A stretch of DNA of 64,000 bases, from assembly GCF_019649055.1 (NCBI RefSeq), contig NW_026570278.1, positions 868,001-932,000 on the forward strand, written 5' to 3'. Below are positions 58,701-64,000 of this stretch, in pieces (position 1 is the stretch's first letter; each line of letters opens with the position of its first letter). This DNA is from Paramacrobiotus metropolitanus. Lineage: Eukaryota > Tardigrada > Eutardigrada > Parachela > Macrobiotidae. Below the pieces are notes generated by a model, which saw only the letters and a program-made list of their open reading frames with translations, was not told the origin of the DNA and searched no databases. Made by a program: the position numbers and the translations under genes.

Positions 58701-61419
58701 AGTCCGGGCATGGACCCACGAAGTCCAGATCTGACCCACCACGACTATGGCTATGTTGTACACCGGAGCCGAAACATCCCTAATAGAGGAGCGTTTCTGC
58801 CGGGCCAACAACCTCAAACTTGAATCTATGGGGTGCTACACCAAAATCCTTGGTGTTGGCGGACAAGTAGCCTTCATTGTGATCCATTGCTGCACCGTAC
58901 CGGTAACGCTGCAAGGATACACCAGCCCCCACACTTTCCATGGTCAACCGAACAATTCGGGCGTTCCAGTCCTGCTTGGATGCGACTACCTGCATTCCAA
59001 GTTCGTTCTCACCCGGGCGCCGACCCCCAATGAGGGTCAGCGGAACCCACCTTCGGGTGTAGTGCAGCCTATCCCGATACCAGAGGCATCGGGCACGGCA
59101 ACGAACACGGCTCGGATTAATCGGATGGTTAACCCGATTATCCCCGGACCCTCGATTTGCCCGGAATGCTCGGCCACCGAACGAAGCCTCGTCACGGAGC
59201 TGCAAGTCCACAACGCCATTGAACAGCATATGGCTAAAGTACGGACAACCCGACTGGAACCAATAAAAGGGATATTAAAGTCTATCCCGATACCAGAGGC
59301 ATCGGCCTCTGGTATACTCTTACAAAGATACCGGACATGGTTCCTCGGCATTCGACACCTCCTCGAGACCAGAACGGTCGACATAGTGAATGAGCTGGGA
59401 AGGGTCGGCGCAAGAACCGACGACCAGATTCGCTAAGCCAGGGAAGAATGCCAGACGGTCATTAACCTAACCGAAGCCTTAGAAGAAGAGATCATTGAAT
59501 GGGAAGAGGAACGAATTGTACTTCACGCACAATTTGCGGAACATCAGCTCCCCATTCCGCCGGTACTCGAGATCCAAGCCCACGAACTGGGCCGGCGACT
59601 CTTCTGGCATTTCAGAGATCCGTATCACCTCGGTACACTGGACACTCCTTCATTCTGGAGTAAGTTCGGCGAAAACACCCGGATAACCCGAGTTGTGCCG
59701 GACCCAGAGCCTCCGATTGAACCTTGTAACTGGCATCAGGCCAAGAAAGTGAGGCTTTGCGGAGACGTACACCCACAAGAAGGGGGTCGTCTAGCAAATA
59801 CCCGGACAAATGTCCCGGATCAGGAGTATATGGCCTTGGAATGCCCGATCTGTCGTCAGAATAACGGACTGATCGTCCAAGCCCTCAGAACCCGGAACGA
59901 ACAGGTCTGGGAGCATGGAAGGCCACCTTCACCCGCACCTCCCGAACCAGAAAGGTGGGTAGGACCGGCTCAGGGGACCCCAAACAGGGTTACTGACGGC
60001 CTACTGGAACCTTACGGGGACTTAGCCGACGGAGAAGCCGAAATCGACTTCGAAACCCCGGATTCGGATGTTTCGGACGTCCAGAGTACAAGTGACTCAC
60101 CGGACACCGACTCCGATAATGAACCCTCGGACCCTTCGGATGAAGAATCATCCGACGAGGACGACGACGAAGACGATAACGACATCGGCTTCGACCCGTC
60201 AGTCCGATGGGTAGGGATTGACACACCTCCGGATGGACCCTCAAGGGGTGAACCGCCCGGACATCAACCCGCAAAAGAAGCCAACGAGCCTCGGAATGAA
60301 GGTTCAGGCCATCAACGGGCTGAGTTAACCGCAATTACGGTTTCTCACCCGGCTGACAGCCAGTCAACCTCGGCCACGTCAAGTGATACCGGCTTAGACC
60401 CGGACATCGACCCTTCCGAGGATGAAACATCGGAAGAAGGCTCGACGCATGAAGGATCCGATACGGAACGACGGGTACCGTTAACCGACGACGAACAGAT
60501 TGCACAACAGGCGACATTCGTCGGAGGTAAACCCGTTGTGTCCGGCCAAACCCTGGCACCTGAGGCTCAAGCCTCGGTGAAATCGGCTAAGTCCGAAAAG
60601 ACCGTATACAACCCATGGAAACGGGTTAAGAAGCCGAAGCCAATAGCGACGGCGAGCGAACCTAACCCAACGGTCAATCGCCTTCAAGTGCATACGGAGG
60701 ATAAGGACGACGACCGGCAACCGGTATTCGTCGAGAATAAGTCCACATTACCTCCGTACTCAACCTGTGCCATACTGGTACGAACCCTCAAAAGTATGGA
60801 TCCTAAACGGAGTATCCGGTACGAGTCATTCCGGCGAAAGCACTCCGGAATTCGTCCAATAGAAGACGACATCGAGATTCGACCAAACTGCGACACGGCT
60901 TGGATCAAAGTCCAGAACGCGACCGAATACAGCCAGACACTTCGCAGAGGCGCTAAGATCGGCTACATGCATTACTCGGACACCTACGAGTATGAATTCG
61001 ACAACGAAGGCATCGAATGGGAGATCCCCATGGGAGTTGCCCGGGTCGAGAAGCATGGAGACCGACCATATAACCTCCCGAAGGCGACACAATATGACGC
61101 CACCACGGTTCGAACCCAACAGAAGGTTGAGCTACCACCCCGGGCAGTCGTGGAAGTCACGGTAACCATCGACCTGGAGGTGGACACCACTAAACACCAG
61201 TACCTCATGTACCTCGGCTCGGAAGAAGCCTTAGCGGAGGGCATTGAGATGAAGGATGGTCCAACCCCACATGACGGGAAAAAGTTCACCATCCTGGTAG
61301 CCAACCACAATAATAAGGAAGTCATCATCCGGAAAGGAACTCCTATGGGTCGGATCGAACCGTACGAACACATCACGGACGATCGAAAGGCCCGGGTCAA
61401 ACTTGCCCAATTAGGCGAG
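52712..61419 (+). repeat. family of 15 stem-loops with a CAAYA/CAATTA loop
   Basis: Stem-loop spans: 52712-52727, 52775-52789, 53100-53118, 53152-53168, 53266-53280, 55041-55057, 55411-55425, 55591-55605, 56747-56763, 56864-56878, 56909-56923, 56930-56944, 57532-57546, 58025-58042, 61402-61419. Loops: CAATA (seven), CAACA (five), CAATTA (three). Stems are 5 to 7 pairs, counting G-U, and nearly always close with C-G. The stem sequences differ from one to the next (CTTGGCC, GGCACC, GGTCCC, AGTACC, GCTCC and others). Two lie in the leader, the rest in coding sequence but in different frames. Confidence 0.7.
52800..57609 (+). CDS. gypsy gag polyprotein, interrupted
   Basis: ATG 52800 opens a Pro/Ser/Thr-rich disordered region. 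The frame changes near 53640, continues to TAG 54506-54508 and resumes in frame with a coiled coil (about 54510-54960) and another disordered stretch up to TAG 55658. It shifts into the frame 55648-57240. There, about 55980-56520 encodes a Retrotrans_gag-like capsid domain (LPKFDGDRSKVEAWI, ALDWYQNQ, WLQQFAARF). Next come a Gln/Gly/Tyr repeat (56820-57000) and an Arg/Gly-rich RNA-binding-like stretch (57040-57090). A CCHC zinc knuckle (CPHC...H...C) is itself split by TAG 57241-57243. A further TAG is at 57430-57432 and TAA 57607-57609 probably ends gag. This copy looks unable to make full gag unless stops are read through. Confidence 0.75.
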
Positions 61420-64000
61420 GAAGACCCGGAAACCCTAGAAGAGCAGAAGAAGGCCATCAACTCCATGAAGCTCGGAGAGAACCTCACCGACGAGCAGCGA
61501 CAAGTCTTACGGAACATCGCATGGGAGCATCGACTGGTCTTCCCGACCTCCAAGCGACCCTACGGTGACGTCAAGGGAGTCACCCACGTCATCGACGTCC
61601 AAGGCGCGAAGCCCATCAAGATGAACCCAACCAGAACGAGTTGGAAGGGCCGCGAATTCATCTCCAAGCACGTGCAGGAGATGTTGGACCAGGGCGTAAC
61701 CGAACCTTCCGACGCAGCATGGAGCTTCCCCGTGGTCTTGGCAGCCAAGAAGAACCCGGACGGCTCCGTCGGAACCCGGTTCTGCATCAACTATATTAAG
61801 TTGAATGCAGTAACCAAGAAGAGCAACTACCCCCTTCCCAACCCGGACGAACTACTGGATAAGTGCGCCGGGATGGAATTCTACGGCAAGGTGGACTGCC
61901 AGTCCGGTTTTTGGCAAATCACAATGGATGAAGCCTCAAAGGACATGACAACCTTCGTGACCCCGGAGGGCATGTACCGCTTTAACCGGATGCCGTTCGG
62001 AGTCTGTAACGGACCCGCAACCTTCCAGATGCATGTCGATAAAATCACGGCAAAAGCCCGCAAGAAAGGTGTTTTTGCCTACATTGACGACATCATCTTC
62101 TTCGGTCGGACCTTCGATGAATTCGAGGAGGCCTTCCGAGCAACCCTGGACTGCCTACTGGAGGCCGGGTTTACCATCAAGCCTTCGAAGTGTGAGGTTG
62201 GGACGGACAAGTTACCGTTCCTCGGACATGTCCTCAGCAAGGCCGGAGTCCAGACCGATGACGAGAAAGTGGCGGCCATTGCTCAACACCAACCCCCGAG
62301 AACAGAACGCCAATTGCGGTCGTTCCTCGGGTTGGCTAACTACTACCGGAAATTCATCCGCAACTATGCTCAGAGGACTTCGAAGATGTATGAACTCCTC
62401 CGGAAAGCCAACTCCATCCGAACAGACTGGACGGATGAGCATACGGCAGAGTTTAACGGCATCAAGATAGCCTTGACTACAGCCCCGGTACTCGCAAAGT
62501 TCGACCCGTCCAAGAAGACGGTAATCGAGTGCGATGCCAGTGGAGCCGGACTTGGCGCGGTGTTGTCACAAGAAGGCCACCCGGTAGCTTTCGCCAGCCG
62601 AGTTCTCCACGGAGCTGAAAAGAACTACGGTGTCACCGAATGGGAATGCTTAGCCGTAGTCTGGGCCGTGCAGAAGTTTAAGCACTTCATCGACCATGGA
62701 CCCTTCACCGTCCGAACGGACCACCGAGCCCTGCAGAACCTGATGCGCTGCGAGTCCAATAGACCCGGCATCAACCCCCGGTTAACACGGTGGGCATTGG
62801 CTCTGCAAGGCAAGGACATCACCATCGAGTACAAACCCGGAGTCTTCTGCGATAACGCGGATGCTCTGTCCCGATGGCCGTTGGAACGACCCGACGATAA
62901 TGACCCTCACGAAGAACTCGACCAAGTACCCAACTTTGAAGACTTCAAAGACGAGATCCAAATAAGGTCTGTAAGGGTACAACGGAAGGTTCAGAAGGAA
63001 TGGAGCCGAAGAAACCCGGACCAGACCCCGGAACCCGGAGGCTTAACGGATGAGGCCCGAGCGGTCGGATGGAAGCAGACCACCGGAATGCGTCGCCCAG
63101 TTCCGAAAAACACCCCGCTCCCCGGATGCAAAGTCATTTCCGACTGGAATGAACTTGCAACGGCAGACGTACGCATAATTAACGTCGACGTACCGGACGA
63201 CCCGGGCTCACAAGGCGAGTCGAGGGTCGGAACCGCAAAAGTACGAATAACCGGAGCACCCGGACTGGAGGCCTCGGGTTCACAAGGCGAACCCGACGAA
63301 GAAGAAAAGAAACTGTTGGAGTCCAATAAGGAGTTACGTAGACTGCAACTCCGGGACCCTCACCTCCGGAAACTGATTGACGAAATGGAGAATCAGGACC
63401 AGCTGGACCATAAGTCCCGGCTACTGGAACATTACCAGATGAGCGGAGGTGTACTCTACCGGCTGACCACCCATAACACCAAGTTAGAACGACGGTTCGT
63501 GGTCCCGCTCTTCATGCGAAAAGGCATCATTCGGGCACTTCACGACGGAAAAACCGGCAACCACTTCGGTCGCGTGAAGACTCTGGAGGCAGCGAAGCTC
63601 CGGTACTACTGGGATCGGATGCTAGCCGATGTTCACGACTATGTGGACAACTGCCCCCGGTGCACCCTGGTGAACAAGCCCCGGACCAAACCACCCGGTA
63701 AACTCCAGAAGATGGAAGTCGGCGAGCCTTGGTACCGCATATACGCGGACTTCAAGGGACCCTTGCCTCGGACAGAGTCCAAGGGATACCAGTATATCGC
63801 CGTCATCACAGACCAGTTCACCAAGTTCACAGTTGCCCGAGCAACCAAGATAAACTCTGCAAAAGAGTTTGAGAAGTTCTTCGTGGAGGATGTCGTCTTA
63901 AAGTACGGCATGCCGACCCACCTCCACACGGACCAGGGATCCCACTTTACGGCTAAGACCTTCGCCAAAGTGGCTAAGATCTTTGGAATCCAGCATACGT
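57695..64000 (+). CDS. gypsy pol polyprotein: protease, RT, RNase H, integrase (3' end outside window)
   Basis: The first part (57695-58555) is disordered; then the frame changes. The protease region has TGAETSLIEE (near 58756), but Tyr stands where the catalytic Asp of D-T/S-G-A is expected. TGA 58732 and TAA 59434 interrupt this part. From 59437 the frame stays open. It has an acidic linker (60010-60190), RT with KVDCQSGFWQI, MPFGVCNGPATF and YIDD (62080-62091), and RNase H with ECDASGAGLGAVLS and ADALSRWP. Integrase shows an HHCC zinc finger (HDGKTGNHF...CPRC, 63541-63663) and the first two catalytic Asp (YADFKGPL, HTDQGSHF); the Glu lies beyond 64000. Confidence 0.85.

Larger units (their letters stand above)
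52700..64000 (+). mobile_element. Ty3/gypsy LTR retrotransposon, cut by the window end
   Basis: GC-rich, in contrast with the AT-rich surroundings. The order is untranslated leader, gag (52800-57609), then protease, RT, RNase H and integrase (57695 to the edge), as in Ty3/gypsy. The gag and protease parts have several in-frame stops (54506, 57241, 57430, 58732, 59434) and frame changes (near 53640, 55650 and 58530). RT to integrase is a single open frame of more than 1500 codons. Fifteen stem-loops with a shared loop are spread through it. Confidence 0.9.

Noticed and set aside
52700-64000. Bacterial contamination because of high GC
   Set aside because: The coding content is an LTR retrotransposon contiguous with the AT-rich animal sequence; no bacterial genes or ribosome binding sites.

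Overview
The window is animal nuclear DNA. It has short GT..AG introns (59 to 660 bases), TATA boxes, AATAAA signals and families restricted to or typical of invertebrate animals: a peptidoglycan recognition protein (PGRP) relic, a TIL-type protease inhibitor, a class A neuropeptide-like receptor, KDZ-type transposases, and Ngaro and Ty3/gypsy retrotransposons. I cannot name the species. Most of the window is AT-rich, gene-poor and full of repeats. The last 11 kb is a GC-rich retrotransposon.

Layout. 118-1777 (-) is the 3' part of a P-loop NTPase-like gene. Divergent from it, 2695-5312 (+) is an apparently intact seven-exon KDZ-type transposase gene. An 84-bp minisatellite (5590-5935) is followed by a broken PGRP gene (6193-6735, -). 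From 6.7 to 13.9 kb there are mainly repeats, including a 1.3-kb element with perfect 30-bp inverted ends (9914-11218) and a possible exon at 11979-12500. A secreted protein exon with a carboxypeptidase-regulatory-like fold lies at 14005-15008 (-), and a three-exon unknown gene at 16269-17990 (-). From 18 to 27 kb there are dispersed repeats, a small secreted peptide (22095-22292), a broken low-complexity ORF (24810-26248) and a MITE. A complete two-exon secreted TIL inhibitor (27625-28704, -) has a TATA box, and an inverted, broken copy of its promoter and first exon lies at 31290-31850. A LINE remnant (32700-33128, -) and a four-exon GPCR (34252-36079, -) follow.

38341-43043 (-) is a structurally complete Ngaro-type tyrosine-recombinase retrotransposon with split direct repeats. 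Its repeat copies differ only by tiny indels, and all its frameshifts sit on homopolymers. 44099-45701 is a foldback element. 47866-51125 is about 60 copies of a 54-bp satellite. 52700 to the window end is a Ty3/gypsy element: gag with several stops and frameshifts, then an uninterrupted RT-RNase H-integrase frame running off the edge.

The most unusual signal is inside the gypsy element. At least fifteen short stem-loops share a CAAYA (or CAATTA) loop, but their stems differ in sequence while staying paired. They run from the untranslated leader through gag into pol and lie in different reading frames. That pattern suggests selection on nucleic-acid structure, for example a repeated RNA packaging or protein-binding hairpin.
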